Positions 44,720 to 58,298 of a stretch of DNA of 64,000 nt are shown piece after piece. Under the pieces are notes generated by a model, which searched no databases, was not told where the DNA came from, and saw nothing but the letters and a program-made list of their open reading frames with translations. This DNA is from Hermodice carunculata (lineage: Eukaryota > Annelida > Polychaeta > Eunicida > Amphinomidae). The stretch lies in assembly GCA_964020975.1 (NCBI GenBank), contig OZ026629.1, positions 52,844,231 to 52,908,230 of the forward strand, given 5' to 3'. A program made the position numbers and the translations under genes. Numbering within the stretch: position 1 is the stretch's first letter; every line of letters starts with the position of its first letter.

Positions 44720-45334
44720 TGTAAGTGAATCAGGCAGGCTTTGATGGAGTGACATCTAGTGGCTGATGTTATAATTAAATTTGGCAAAAGTAATCTATGT
44801 TGGCAATAGATGGAGCTGCTTGCAAACTATATGTGTTATGTTATTGTGAAGGGTGCTGCAGAATCAGGCACCTACTTAAGTCAAGCAAGTTGCGACCAAA
44901 TGTAATCTGTTAAAAGAAAGGTGGTATTTGAAGCCATCCTGCAGTCGCAACCAACTAGTGAAACAGGGAAAGCCTCAATGATCGGTAGGTATTTTTATTT
45001 TTGTGATGTTCGTTTGATATGTTGAAGAAAGTTTGATAAAATGTACAACACGTGTTTTTAATGAGGATGTATCTGTCTACGATATAAGTAGCGCTGTCGA
45101 ATGCTGACGATTCGTAACTGATAAAAATGGTATACTTTATCCAGCTTGACAATGCACATAAGTGTATCAATATGATTGTATTTTGTGTATAGTTGTACAT
45201 ATATGTGAAAAAATGTCACTTAGTATTTTTTGGTATTTTATTTTTAGAATATATCGGTTTAGAGCCAAACTAGAACAGTGTTGGGTTTTTATTACTGACA
45301 CCAAAGGCAGTGCTTGTTTCAAGAAAGCTCTACA
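44720..45334 (+). repeat. 5' LTR of the BEL/Pao element
   Basis: 615 bp, from TGTAAGTGAATCAGG to AAGAAAGCTCTACA (TG...CA ends). It is the same length as the 3' LTR. Confidence 0.95.
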
Positions 45335-48300
45335 ATATTCGATCAAGGCCGAAATAAGAAATAAAGACAAAGGCAGCGAGCATGGCTGACTTAAAGAAGA
45401 AAAGATCAGTCTCTCAGATGAAATATGTACGAATCCCCAACCAATTGGATCGTGCTTTGAAGTCAGACCATATGTGTCCTCAAACAGTGGAAGATCAACT
45501 CCAGGATCTTGAAAAGGCGTATAACGAAATGTCCAAGTGCACAGATGATTATTTGGAATCTTTGGTGGACACGGAAGACGATGAAGCAAAAAGGATGGAC
45601 GCTCTTATTGCCGACATGTACGGCAAATTATGTGCCGTGCGAGAAAGGATTCACAAACTAAAGAAAGGCCAGAAAAGTGACAAAAGTGGAGATAATACCA
45701 GTCTCAGTGATCTCTTGTACGCTCAGCAAAATCTGCCCAGGCCAGAAATTCGTGAATTCAATGGCCAGAGTGAAAACTACATAAGCTTCATAAAGAACTT
45801 TGAGTGCCACGTGTCCAGCCATTGCAAGGACGACAGCACAAGGCTGGCGTATATCTGGTACAACTTTGTGGACCCGACTTTCGCCCAATGATAGAGCACT
45901 ATGCCATGGAGGACAATGGATTCTCCAAAGCGAAAGAAAAACTGAAGGAAAAATACGGACAACCACATCTGATAGCAGATTCACTGATCGCCAGTTGTTT
46001 GAAACTTAAAAACATTAGTGAAAACGACCATGACGGCCTAACCAAAATGAACATTCTCATGGACAAATGCTACACAAACTTGTCAAATATGGACAGACTA
46101 AGCGACATCAACAATCAAGAGACTCTTAGACGTCTAACGCGAAAATTACCGGACTCCATGAGGCGAAAATGGGTAAAAAAGGTCAGTGACATTTTAGAAA
46201 AAGAAGCCAGAAGTCCACTCTTTGTGGACCTAAAGGGGTTTGTAAATAAACAATGCAAGATGTATAACAATGCCTTTGGGCAGGATTTGCTGTTGAAGCA
46301 AAAAGTTTCCGATAGGGGAAATCAAAGATTTCGAGTGAAGTCGCTGAATGTATCTGTAAAATCTGAAAATGAGAGAGGACAAAAGTTTGACTCAAAGAAA
46401 CGAATTGCTTGTTTCAAATGTAAAAATGCTCACCGACTTCAGGAGTGTTCTGAATTTTTGGCGATGCCATTCGCAGACAAAAGAATTTTTTTGAAAAGCG
46501 AAAACAGATGCCAAAATTGCTTTGTGAAACATTTTGGAAAGTGTAAGCACCCGAGTAAGTGTCAAAATGACGCGTGCCAGTTCAGTCAGGTATACCAGCA
46601 CCATAGTGTTATATGTTCAAAGAGTGAAAATGTAAGCACCGGCGTCAATAATCTCCCGAGCATATCACGGGAAACTGAGGTAAAAACTGTTGCAGATAGT
46701 GTCAATGCTGCAAACAAAGTGGAGCATCATTCTGTAGGTCATATAAAGAATAGAAACGGCTGCATAGCATTGAGAACAGTAAGGGTTAAAGTACCGTGTG
46801 AAAATGGAAACTTGATTGAGACATACGCTCTCTTAGACGATGGGAGCACTGCCAATTTCATTGAGAATGATCTGTATCAGAAACTTGGATATGATGGGGC
46901 ATACGAGTCCTTATATGTGGATACAATGGGGCATTCTGTTTAATTGAAAGGTCGTAAGATGTTGCATGTTTATTCCCACGATGAACAGTCGAATGTGTAT
47001 GTAAACAGGATGTGGACATGCGACAAATTGCCTGTCACGACAGAAAATATATTCAGTCGAAAAGATGCACAAATTTGGAACCATCTCAGAAATGTAGAAT
47101 TTCCCGATTTACAGGGAAATGAAAAGGTTCAAATACTTATCGGTGCAAACGTTCCAGAGGCTCACTGGAAGTTTAAGGAAATCCGGGGTAAATTCAAAGA
47201 GCCATCTGCCAGCCTCACCGTACTGGGTTGGACATGCTTGGGGCCAAAGGGTGATAGGTGCAGCAATGGGTCAAATGAGGTCACCATGAATATCATTCAC
47301 AATGAAATAGGTGAAAATGTGAAACAACTGTTCGAAATTGATTTTCCTGAGAAAATATATGATTCAAAATTGTCTCCCTTGCAAAATGATGTTCATGCAG
47401 ATGAAATGGTACGGGATTCAATAAAATTACAAGGTGGCAAATATCACACAGGTTTCCCTTGGAAAACTTCTCCATGCCTTTTGCCGAAAAATCGTGTTCT
47501 TGCACTGGCTAGGTTGAATTTGCTAAATAAGCGTATGCGAAAGGATCCCATATTTCATACCAAATTCAGTGAAACTATGACAGATTATATTGCAAAGGGA
47601 TTTCTTGAGACGGTACCTGCCAATGATGAAAGTAGTAGCATTGACCACTACATACCGTTGCACGGTGTTATGCATCCAAGAAAAGAAAAGTTAAGAGTTG
47701 TGTTTGACGCAGCTGCAAAATATCCTAATGAATCGGGGAATAGGAGTTGTTTGAATGATTTCTTGTACGATGGGCCAAATGACATGAATACCCTAGTAGG
47801 GGTATTGTTGAGATTCAGGAGAGAAAACATCCCATTAATCGCTGATATCGAGAGCATGTATCATATGGTAAAAATTTATCCTGAGCATGAAAGAAATGCG
47901 TTGAAAGTATTGTGGTATGAAAACGGAAATTTAGATTCTGAACCGGTCACACTTAGGGCCACAGTGCACGTGTTTGGTGTGAGAAGCTCTGGTTTCATTG
48001 CCCGCCGAGCTTTGCAACAGACGGCTATTGATAACCGTGATTCATTTGAACCAGATGTAATTAGACTTTTATGGAAGAATCATTCTATGTTGATGACTGT
48101 CTCGCTTCGTTTGAAGACGAACCGACAGCGGCAAATATGTGCGAAGGGTGGATTTAAGTTGCGCAAGTTCGAAAGTTCTAGTGATGTGGTATTAGAGTCA
48201 CTTGCTGAAGATCAGAGAGTCGGAAATGGTTCTGCAGATGGTGAATCTACATTCATATTAGGCATGAAATGGAACCGCGATGGTGACTGTTTCAAGTTTT

Positions 48301-50987
48301 CGGTGAAAGATGGTTTATCTTTCAATAAGCCCACGCGAAGAAACGCGCTCTCTTATCTGGCCAAAATATACGACCCTCTCGGTATCATTTCCCCACTGCT
48401 GCTGAACATGAAAGGCATTTTACAGCAATGTTGCGTAAATAAACTTGAATGGGACGATGAGATTGAGGCACCACCGTCAGATGAAATTTGCGAGTGGGCG
48501 CATAAAATTGGAGAAGTAAAACAGCTGTCAATTAGAAGCTACATTAAGCCTCCTAGTTTCGGAGAAATTAAGACCACACAGTTACACACATTCTGTGACG
48601 CTTCAGAAAAAGGATATTCTGCTGTTGTTTATGTTAGATTGACAAATGACAAGGGTGATATTCACTGCACGTTTTTAATGGGGAAGTGTCGTGTGACACC
48701 TACAAAACGCCAGACTTTGCCCGACTTGAACTAGCTGCCGCTGCACTAGGTGCTAAATTGTATGACATGGTTTTGTCGGAACTGAAAATGAATGTAAATG
48801 AATCATACTTTTGGTGTGATAACAAGACCGTGTTTGCATATATCTTGAATGAGTCGAAACGTTTCCAAACTTATGTTGCCAATCGGGTAGCGGTCATCAG
48901 AGATTTGACAAATGTGCAAAACTGGGGATTTGTCCCAGGATAAATCAATGTTGCAGACATTGGGTCACGTGGTTGTGATCCGAGCGATCACACCAAAATT
49001 ATGCAGTGGTTGAATGGGCCAGAATTTTTGTGGAAATCAGCTGACTGTTGGCCGAAACAATTTGATGTGGAAGTGAATGAACTCCCGCATGAAGATGTAG
49101 TGAAAACAGAAAGATGTAATGTGGTGAATTCCAGTGAAGAACCTCAATTTTTGTCTGAGTTGACAAATCGATATTCAAACTGGTTTAAAATGAAAAAGGC
49201 TGTTGCCTGGCTTACCAGATTTGCCAAGTATTGTCAGAACAAATGCATGAAAGAAAGGGAAAGATGTTGAGGTAAAACGTGGTAACTTGACAATTGATGA
49301 ATTGTGTGCTGCCGAACAAATCATTGTTGGTCATGTGCAGAAACAAAGCAAAATGGTAGATGAAAATGAGAAACCGGCTGCTAAACTTATGAATTTATCG
49401 CCATGCGTGGTGGAACACGTTTGTCGTGTTGGTGGTAGAATCCAGAAGGCAAATGTGTCTTATGGACAGAAGCATCCTATTGTGATGCCCAAGGGTAATG
49501 CATGTAACAAACGTGATCATACGTGATTGTCATGAAACAAACGGGCATACTAATGCAATGCAAACGCTCGTTCAATTGAGACAAAAATGGTGGATAACAG
49601 GTGGTATGAAATCTGTCATTAGAAAATGCAGACATTGCATAGAGGAAAATGCTCGTCCCGCCACTCAATACATGGCGGCACTCCCAAAAAATCGTGTAAA
49701 TGGATCACGGGCCTTTCAGTTCTGTGGTATTGATTTCTTTGGTCCATTTGATGTGAAAATTGGTAGATCCATTCACAAAAGATATGCAGTTATATTTTCC
49801 TGTTGTGTAACCAGGGCAGTGCATTTCGAAATAGCACATTCCTTAGACACTTCCTGTTTTATTGGTGCATTCACGAGATTTATGGCGCGAAGGGGTCGAC
49901 CTGATGCATGCTATTGTGACAATGGAACCAACTTGAAATCAGGAGCGACAGAATTAGAAGTGAATTTGAAAGAATTGAGTAAAGATAAAATGCACGAATT
50001 CTGTGTTCAGAGAAACATAGTGTGGAATTTCTCACCTCCGTTGGGAAGCCATTTCGGGGGACATTACGAAAGACTGATTAGATCAGCCAGGAAATCTCTG
50101 CGCGGTTTTAGCCGAGAACGTGTGTACACTGACGAAGTGCTCAGCACTTTGATGGCACTTGTCGAACAAGTCATGAACAGCCGCCCCCTGACGGCAATTT
50201 CTAACTGTGTGGGTGATTTAGAACCGTTAACTCCAAACACTTTGTTATTGTTACAACCAAATTTGCCACTCCCACTGGCTAAAACTGAAATATCATACGA
50301 GTTTGCCCGAAAATGGTGGAAAAGGTGCCAACATTTGGCAAATCAATTCTGGGGAAGATTTCAGTCAGAATATCTAGTTACGCTACAAACCAGACAGAAA
50401 TGGTTAAAACAAAAAAGAAATTTCCGTGTTAATGATCTTGTTTTGATGACAAGCGAGTCCATGCCTCGTGGTAAATGGCCTCTGGGAAGGATCATAGAAG
50501 TGATGCCAAGCGGTGATGGACAGGTTAGGAGAACCAAAGTAAAAACTAACAGGTGTGAAAGAAAGACCCATCAATAAACTGTGTTTGTTAGAACTGGACA
50601 GTTAGGCAGGGCAAGGGGTGCTATATTGGGGGAAAAAAAAAGGGGGGGGGGGGAAGAAGAAGGAGAAGTTACTGAAGTGTAACTGGACAGTGTGAAAACT
50701 AGCATCGTTTTGCAAATAACACTTTTACTTTGCGTGAAGGACTGCATGGTAAATCACTGAGATTAATTAAGTGAGAACTTTATATGCATTAATGGAGATT
50801 TGTAAAATTTATTATAAATTCGTTTGTAGAAGATAAGCACAAATTATGTATAACCTTCAAAATGTTCAACACAGGGTGACTGAGTTTTATTAGTGTTTAC
50901 ATTCTAGTTGAATAACATGTTTGTTAGCACTGCTGATTCACAAATTTTGTATGTCATTATAGGTATGGTATAATGCCATGGGGGGAC

Positions 50988-51602
50988 TGTTAGTGAATCA
51001 GGCAGGTTTTGATGGAGTGACATCTAGTGGCTGATGTTATAATTAAATTTGGCAAAAGTAATCTATGTTGGCAATAGATGGAGCTACTTGCAAACTATAT
51101 ATGTTATGTCGTTGTGAAGGATGCTGCAGAATCAGGCACCTACTTAAGTCAAGCAAGTTGCGACCAAATGTAATCTGTTAAAAGAAAGGTGGTATTTGAA
51201 GCCATCCTGCAGTCGCAACCAACTAGTGAAACAGGGAAAGCCTCAATGATCGGTAGGTATTTTTATTTTTGTGATGTTCGTTTGATATGTTGAAGAAAGT
51301 TTGATAAAATGTACAACACGTGTTTTTAATGAGGATGTATCTGTCTACGATATAAGTAGCGCTGTCGAATGCTGACGATTCGTAACTGATAAAAATGGTA
51401 TACTTTATCCAGCTTGACAATGCACATAAGTGTATCAATATGATTGTATTTTGTGTATAGTTGTACATATATGTGAAAAAATGTCACTTAGTATTTTTTG
51501 GTATTTTATTTTTAGAATATATCGGTTTAGAGCCAAACTAGAACAGTGTTGGGTTTTTATTACTGATACCAAAGTCAGTGCATGTTTCAAGAAAGCTCTA
51601 CA
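50988..51602 (+). repeat. 3' LTR of the BEL/Pao element
   Basis: 615 bp, from TGTTAGTGAATCAGG to AAGAAAGCTCTACA. The target duplication ATGGT is present at 44715-44719 and 51603-51607. Confidence 0.95.
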
Positions 51603-51607
51603 ATGGT

Positions 51608-52221
51608 GATATGGAAACATTAAAAGCTGTTCAGAACTTTATAATCAACTGCTTGAATATAAGGAATGCCTAACTTGCCTCAACCACTTAAGCTACTTCA
51701 TGTTTCTAATGCTAGGTGGCAGCACCAGGTTGATACTGCTTGATCCACGGCCCCAAAGCCTCGTTCCATTTGCTATGAAGTCTCGTACCTATGTGAAATT
51801 ATCTCTGAGATAATTCCTATGTATAATTGTCTCTTTGTATTATTGTAGTTTGACTAGTTAAGATCATCTTAGTATTTATATATTCTGTATGTACTACCCC
51901 TTCATATGTTTGCATTGTTGTATGATTGCTATGTTGAATGATGCGTGTCGCGAGCAGAGTTGACCTCATCACAAGCAGAATACCCTTACTGGTATAGTGT
52001 ATAGTTATGAGGTAAATTACTGCAAAAGTCTCGTCATTATAGTTTTGTTTTGCTAATCTGAATCATCCATGAAAACGCATATGTTCAGAAAAGTAATGAA
52101 AACGTAAAGCAAACTACCGCTCTAATTTATAAAATTGAAACAATTTTCTAGTCGCCCTTAACAACACCATACCTTTTGGCTGGACAGCTAGGATAGTACC
52201 CAATACTGCACCCACCTGGGC
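51608..52221. other. Unassigned sequence between LTR element and U1
   Basis: I see no ORF. Any snRNA promoter (proximal sequence element) for the U1 copy should be in the last about 100 bases, but I have no consensus for this organism to judge by. Confidence 0.4.
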
Positions 52222-52384
52222 ATACTTACCTGGCACAGGGGACACCGTGATCAACCAGGCGGTTCCCCCAGTGTGAGGCCTTGCCATTGCACTCCGGCTT
52301 GGCTGACCGCTGCGATTGTCCCAAATGTGGATAACTCGGGTGCGTAATTTTTACTCTAGGGGACTGCGTTCGCGCGTCCCCTCA
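52222..52384 (+). ncRNA. U1 snRNA copy (gene or pseudogene)
   Basis: 163 bases, against 164 in vertebrate U1. The 5' end ATACTTACCTG, which pairs with 5' splice sites, is intact. The stem-loop II loop ATTGCACTCC (U1A site, 52286-52295) is intact. An Sm-type site AATTTTTA (52346-52353) and the 3' stem GGGGACTGCG/CGCGTCCCC with a TTCG loop are present. Stem I keeps pairing (ACCG/CGGT), but its loop reads ATCAACCAG (52250-52258) where the usual U1-70K site is ATCACGAAG. An A11 run follows almost directly (52386). Both features raise the chance of a retrocopy; a divergent but working variant is also possible. Confidence 0.9.
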
Positions 52385-52489
52385 CAAAAAAAAAAAGCAG
52401 GAAGAATGCCTCTTCTTACAATGCATGGCTTATCAGAGGCTGCAATATTTCGTAGCTAGTATGGTATTTTCATTATATTCTCCTAAAAA

Positions 52490-52558
52490 GAGGCCACCCC
52501 TCTTTTAAGGCCACTTTTTGGCTGCATTTGGGATGGCCTTAATAGTGGCGCACCATTG
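52490..52558. mobile_element. Right part of a pogo/Tigger-like MITE, TTAAGGCC type
   Basis: The end read inward is CAATGGTGCGCCACTATTAA, bordered by TA. Internal TTTTAAGGCCAC repeats the tag. The left end is missing. Confidence 0.6.
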
Positions 52559-53660
52559 TACATCATGTTGCTTGCATCTGCACCAACTTTATCAATACCA
52601 GAATGCACAGGATGACATAAAATTTAATGTCATTCATTGTCCAGCTGCCTTCAGACTACAGTGGCAGAACATTTATAAACAAGTAGAACTTGACTCCTCT
52701 GTAGTACCAAAATTCGACCAGGAAACATATGTTTTCACTTGAAATGAACCAATTTACACCCAAGTGACACCAGATAGCTCTAATCTGTATCAATAAACAG
52801 TCTCTAAGTGACTGGGGTCCTGGTGACGCTTGTCATTCATCAATCAAGGTTGGCAGGGTGATCTGACATGCCCCACTTGCAGCCAATCCTGTACGTTTGC
52901 TTGTGATCTAACCCCTATACATATCTATATATCTGCAGAAAGCTAAGGAAATGACCTGTCAATATAAGGTGACAAATTTGGTGTAAGAGCTATGGACCCG
53001 CCTGTAACCTAATTCAAATGCATGGGAAGGCCCCTCCAAGACTGAGTCTGTCTGTCTTGGTAGATCCCCAACATGTCTAATTACACTGGAATTCTTATCC
53101 AGACAATTTGTTCATTTGACAGAACTGTTCTTTGGCAACATTATGCACACAACTGGGAAATGATAGGGTGAACCTGGACAGTGAATTCTGGCAGTTGAAA
53201 GTGACCATGCATGAGCAGCTGTGAGACGCCATAGTATCAACATGCCGCAAAGGAAACAACAGCCTCAACTGAAACCAGAACGAGGCTGGGTTTGACCTAC
53301 ATAGTCCAATTAGGGATAAACTGCTCACTGATGGGGAAACTTTCAATCTTCAGCAGAACATATCATTTCCAACAATGATGGGAACATTAAATGCAGTTCC
53401 TAAAATCTTCTTTTTTTGTGTGGAAACACTGTTTTCATCATGGGGACAAATATAGCTCTTGTTCATCTATATTTGCAACATTTTGAATATCAGTGTCTTT
53501 CAACAAACTAAGTAGTAACTACAATTCTCATGTGGTGGGAAACTGGGCAACTTTCTGGAGGCTTGGGCAACTTGTGAAATGCTGTGGTTGCCTAGGGGAA
53601 ACTTGAAGAATAGTTAATTTCTACCCCTGGCTTATTCATCAATATATGTAAACATAGATG
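52559..53660. other. Unassigned sequence
   Basis: I see no gene or repeat family that I can name. Confidence 0.5.
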
Positions 53661-53662
53661 GC

Positions 53663-53770
<108 letters not shown>

Positions 53771-53929
53771 ATAGCCTTTCATCTGGCCAGACCCTTAATT
53801 GCTGCTCTGGATAAAAATCTTTTCCAAGCATGAAAGACCTGCTGAATCATCCAAAACTACTTCTAGCTTGAACACAGGCAATACTTGGGGGAATTCAACC
53901 TCTATAGCTGACTTGTTCAAGTGTGTGTT

Positions 53930-54810
53930 GACACACACACTTTTTGTTTTTTTCCTAAAGTTCTTTCTTTCTTTGTTCTTTACCAGTGAATTTGTCTGCC
54001 ACTGTTACACATAGAAACTCCAAACTAGGCATGTACAAGGAGCTTTGCTTTTTTATGCAGATGAGTGATGAGGTGTTATTTTAACTTCTATTATTGGGTT
54101 ATTGACCACTGCACATGTAATGAATCTTAAAGAAATGTTGTAGCAATTCAAATTATGCTAATTGAGAGTATTCGAACATTTCAATCTTGAATATCTACAA
54201 AACTATTGAGAGCTGAACAAATCTGTCTGGTTGCATACTTTTTAAGATCTTCAAGATTTGAAATTTAAAATGCCCTTAATCTGCACAATTTAAATTGTGC
54301 AGCCTATGTTACCAATTCATCTGATGTGTCCATAGTCCATAACATAGGAGTAGAAGTTGGAATGGCATCTCTATCTATTATAGCTTTGAAGTTATTCAAC
54401 ATTTAAAATTTCCAATGGTGCTACTTAGCATGATTTAAATTGCTACAACTTTTGTTTTTAATTCATTACGTGTGCAATGGTCAACAACCCCCTGGTAGAA
54501 GTTGGACTGAAATCTGTATCTATTATAGTTTTGAAGATATTCAAGATTGAAAATTTTGAATATTCTCAATTAGCATAATTTAAATTGCTACAACTTTTGT
54601 TTAAGATTCATTACATGTGCAGTGATGTTTTGAAGATATTCAAGATTGAAAATTTCAAATACTGCTAATTAGCATAATTTAAATGGCAGCAAATTTTTGT
54701 TTTAGATTCATTACATGTGCAATGGTCAATAACCGCCTAGTAGAAGTTGAAGTGACATGTCTATCTATGATAGTTTTGAAGATATTCAAGATTTGAAATT
54801 TCAAATGCCC
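53930..54810. repeat. 147-bp array family in both orientations
   Basis: A CACACAC and TTTC tract followed by GAATTTGTCTGCCACTGTTA leads into inverted units (to about 54190), then direct units (TTGCTACAACTTTTGTTT, GAAGATATTCAAGATT) from about 54240. The switch makes an inverted junction. Confidence 0.75.
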
Positions 54811-55588
54811 TTAATTTGTAGCTACTGTCAACTAGGTCTGGTCCGGACCCAGTCTTGCAGACAATATACACAGCAAGCTGGATCTGGTAATCTATCAAAT
54901 ACTGAGAGATATCACTGGAGTGCCGGGTCCGGTATCGCACCCATATACTACATGGGGCCCGAATATGATATTGTAAGAAAGCACCAGAGTACCGGTTTCT
55001 GTACAAGAGTCTCCGTCTCCAGGGCCCATATGCATAAAGGTGTATTAGCTGTGGTTTAGCTTATTCCAGGGAACAACCATGGTGTAAAGTCTAATCCGTA
55101 TGCATAAAGGTGTTGCAAAGTTACCCCTGCTGTAAAGTTACACCAGGGTTAAGAATCTGTATGCAAGAAGGAAGTACAGCTTAATCCATGGTGTAAATGG
55201 CCTTAATCTGCCCTAGATCTCTAAACCTGCCAGGGGGATAGTTTAACGGAGGTGTAAGTCTATTTCCTTGTATACGAGGGACCTGATATGATATGTAACG
55301 AAAATAATCATAACACTGTACATTAAGTGAATGTTCATATATGATAAAATTGTCAAATAGTGATACCAACAGTATGAAAGATCAGCTCCATTTCACATGC
55401 CTTGTGCTGTTACCATTAATAAACAAAATTGTACTCTGTGTACATTGGTCAAACATGCCAAATGTACGCACTATCTGAATATTAAATGTGTTTGCTCTAC
55501 TGCAAATCTACACATGAAAATACTGTTATTACAGAAATTCATACTGATTCCATTACTAGTATGTAAAACAATGACAGTTTGCTTGAAA

Positions 55589-56338
55589 CTAAATATTTAT
55601 TGCCTGCAAAGCAGACCAAGTTCCGTCTTACTACACTTAGAAACCATGTATGTCTTAATCAAATGCATAAAAAACAAACATCAATATATGTTACCCTTCA
55701 TTGGTCAATGTAGCCGCCCAGGAAAAACCAGAGATAAAACCTTTAGAATTATATTATTTGGCGTAAAAACTCTGGGAACCTGTGTTTGGCGCATGTAACA
55801 TTAACCTCAGGAGTGAGATGCCGAACTCCACCTCAAATAATAATAATAATAATAATTAATAAATAAATCAATAAATAAATTCACAAAACTTTTTGCAGAA
55901 ACTTCCTTTAAAATTGAAATCGCTTATAAATTTCGAGTGTATATATTGAAGGTCTGACCTAGTGTGACTGAATACCTGCATTGCAACCGTACAAAAAAAA
56001 CCCCAAACCATGTGACCATGCCCCGTACTCCCTCTACTTACTTGACCCCTTTTCCATCACGTAGGCTACTTTATTGCGTAACACATTCAGAAAAAAAAAT
56101 TCCCGCTTTACTTCAAAACGCGGGAAAATTTCAATCGTGTTCCATAATACCTAATCCAAGGCCGTTTCGCTGCTGTATATTTCACGGGATAGGCTTGTGT
56201 CATGCACTAAAAATTGGGTCACTATGACCTTTACCTTTGACCCCTTATATGATTTTACCTTGACCAGGCCTAACATTCTACACCCTTGCCCCAAATTAGC
56301 AGGAACTTGGTCTGCTTTGCTGACAATAAAATATTTAG
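55589..56338. repeat. Inverted pair of 37-bp sequences, 750 bp apart
   Basis: 55589-55625 (CTAAATATTTATTGCCTGCA, then AAGCAGACCAAGTTCC) is mirrored at 56301-56338 with about three differences. The interior has an AAT microsatellite at about 55838-55860. Confidence 0.75.
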
Positions 56339-56849
56339 TGACTGGTCAGGTATTTTAACAGATGATATTTATAATGAATTCCTCTTATTAAATCAGGCTA
56401 AGTTAAAATCTTAGTTTGATTCTATTTCGATTCAAAGCAATTTTTCAATGAAAGTAAAAGAATTGTGCCTTCATGTGTGCCTTGATCAGCGCAAGAACAA
56501 TTTTAAAATAAAACATTTTGCCTCCAAAGCAGGCCCAGGCTGCATATTCTGTTTTCTCCAATGGTTTAAACAAATACATGTAAACATACATTAAAAGTTG
56601 TGTTAGAAAGAGGTGAGGTTTGTTTCAGATAAGTTAAATGCTTTTAGTATATTGCATGCGAAAAGTTACTTTTTATAAACATGTGCAAGATGAATGTTTT
56701 CTGGCAAGATTTTGTTGACAAATAAATTTACTCGAATATTCAATCATTTTTTATTAAAATTTGCCCGCTACTTAGTCTCTCTGTCCTGCTAAATGCAATT
56801 TGATCATTAAGTTGTGCGTTACATGTCTTTTAAGTATAGTGAAGAAATA

Positions 56850-57060
56850 TGGCTTGAACAAGCCGAAACTTCTTGTGGGATAAAGGTCGAGAAATAGGTC
56901 ACAGTGACCCAATTTTGGCATATGACACTCCGCTATTCAAGGAAGTGTCTACACGCAAAATTAGGTTAGTGTGAGCCCAAGGGTGTAGGAAATATGGTAC
57001 AGACAAGGCCCTACACAAGGGCGGACAGACGAGCAGACAGGTCTGACTAAGCTACATACA
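56850..57060 (+). repeat. Single degenerate Helentron-like unit with 3' part
   Basis: GGTCACAGTGACCCAATTTTGGCA and GGAAATATGG resemble the C monomer of the 41-kb element, followed by GGGCGGACAGACGAGCAGAC. Confidence 0.6.
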
Positions 57061-57659
57061 GTTCATGCAACATACAAAACACGTATTATGTCTTCACTCA
57101 TATAAATGATCAAAGCAAACTGTTTGGCAAAATGAATTTCAAATACTTGAACCATAAAATGACCTTGCCTGCGTTGACATATTCTAAAAGTTAGCATACT
57201 ATTCCTTCTTTAACTATTGCCAAATGTGTGACATTTCCTCAGATCTTTTGCAATAATATTAGAATCTTTGCTGTAAAATGAAAAACATTTTTAACACTAG
57301 AGTCCACAGTCTACATATTGAACAAACACAAAGAAAAACTAGACATCTTCAATACGAAACATTGACTGAAGGGTCCGCATAAATAAGGCTGTAATTTGCT
57401 TCAGGTGGTCTTGTTATGCCACAGTATAATCAGTGCAAATATCTCTTTTCCGACTCCATAAAGTAAAAATAGCGTTCAGAGAACGGATAACTCTCTGCGC
57501 CCACATTCTTTCCCTCCATTATGCATTTTTTTAGACTTCGTGGAAAAATAATTTACATACAATTTCCATATTATTGTCTGTGAAATGAAGGACAAATTTT
57601 GAATGTGTTCTTGGGGCAAGTTCTGGTGACACAGACCACTGTACTGTGCATCACCCAGT

Positions 57660-58060
57660 CTGCCATCAAATAAACACTTCAAGCGTTTCACAACAAGTAT
57701 AAAAAATAGGAAGAAGTTGGTTTTGAATAGGAATGTGGTCCATTATGATGTGCATCTGTGGAAAGAAATTGGGGAAGCTGCGTTGGATCCTTCTTGAGAT
57801 ATCATGATAACGTTGTCCCAATGTGCACCACTCAGACAGCCTAAAAGATAAATACTTTAAAGTTTCATAAGAAGTTTATAAATACAGAGAGGAAGTCAGT
57901 TATAAATTGGAACCTGGTCCAGCATAAGATGCAACTCAGACAAAAATTTGGGAAAGCTGTGGTCAATATTTTTGAGATATCGCGGTAACGTCGACAAGAC
58001 GGATGGACGACGCAGCTGACGACAATACCTTCCGGCACTTTATTTGCCGAGGGTAAGAAG
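57660..58060 (+). repeat. Two-unit tandem repeat ending in an ACGG-like tract
   Basis: Two units about 180 bp apart share TTTCA(C/T)AA(C/G)AAG, GAGGAAGT, TTTTGAGATATC and GGTAACGT. The end reads GACAAGACGGATGGACGAC, as in other Helentron-like 3' ends. Confidence 0.7.
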
Positions 58061-58298
58061 TGTGCATATAAACATGCAAAGTATACATTCGATGAAAGGT
58101 CATTCACAGAAGTGTATTTTCTGATCAAACGAACTGTTGTTTTTGAGATGATTAATTGCAGGATCAGAAATTTTGCCTTTTCCACAATCTACTGACCATT
58201 ACTTGTTTAAAAATGTATACATTGCTTATGTCTATCGGAATACTTGTTACAATATGCAACTAACAGAGGGATAGCGCACTAAAAACAGTGGGGCATAG

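Larger units (their letters stand above)
44720..51602 (+). mobile_element. BEL/Pao LTR retrotransposon (broken fossil)
   Basis: The layout is complete: 5' LTR (44720-45334), gag with a zinc-knuckle region (about 45.4-46.7 kb, CFKCKNAHRLQEC), aspartic protease (about 46.8 kb, LLDDGSTANFI), reverse transcriptase (about 47.4-48.2 kb), RNase H (about 48.3-48.9 kb), integrase (about 49.4-50.5 kb, WNFSPPLGSHFGGHYERLIR), a purine-rich tract before the 3' LTR, and the 3' LTR (50988-51602). Domain order and motifs are BEL/Pao. The coding part is broken in roughly half a dozen places. The LTRs differ at about ten of 615 positions, so insertion is fairly recent. Confidence 0.95.

Noticed and set aside
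55397-55798. 133-codon plus-strand ORF
   Set aside because: No domain, no splice context, unusual composition, and inside a repeat-bounded region with an inverted repeat crossing it.
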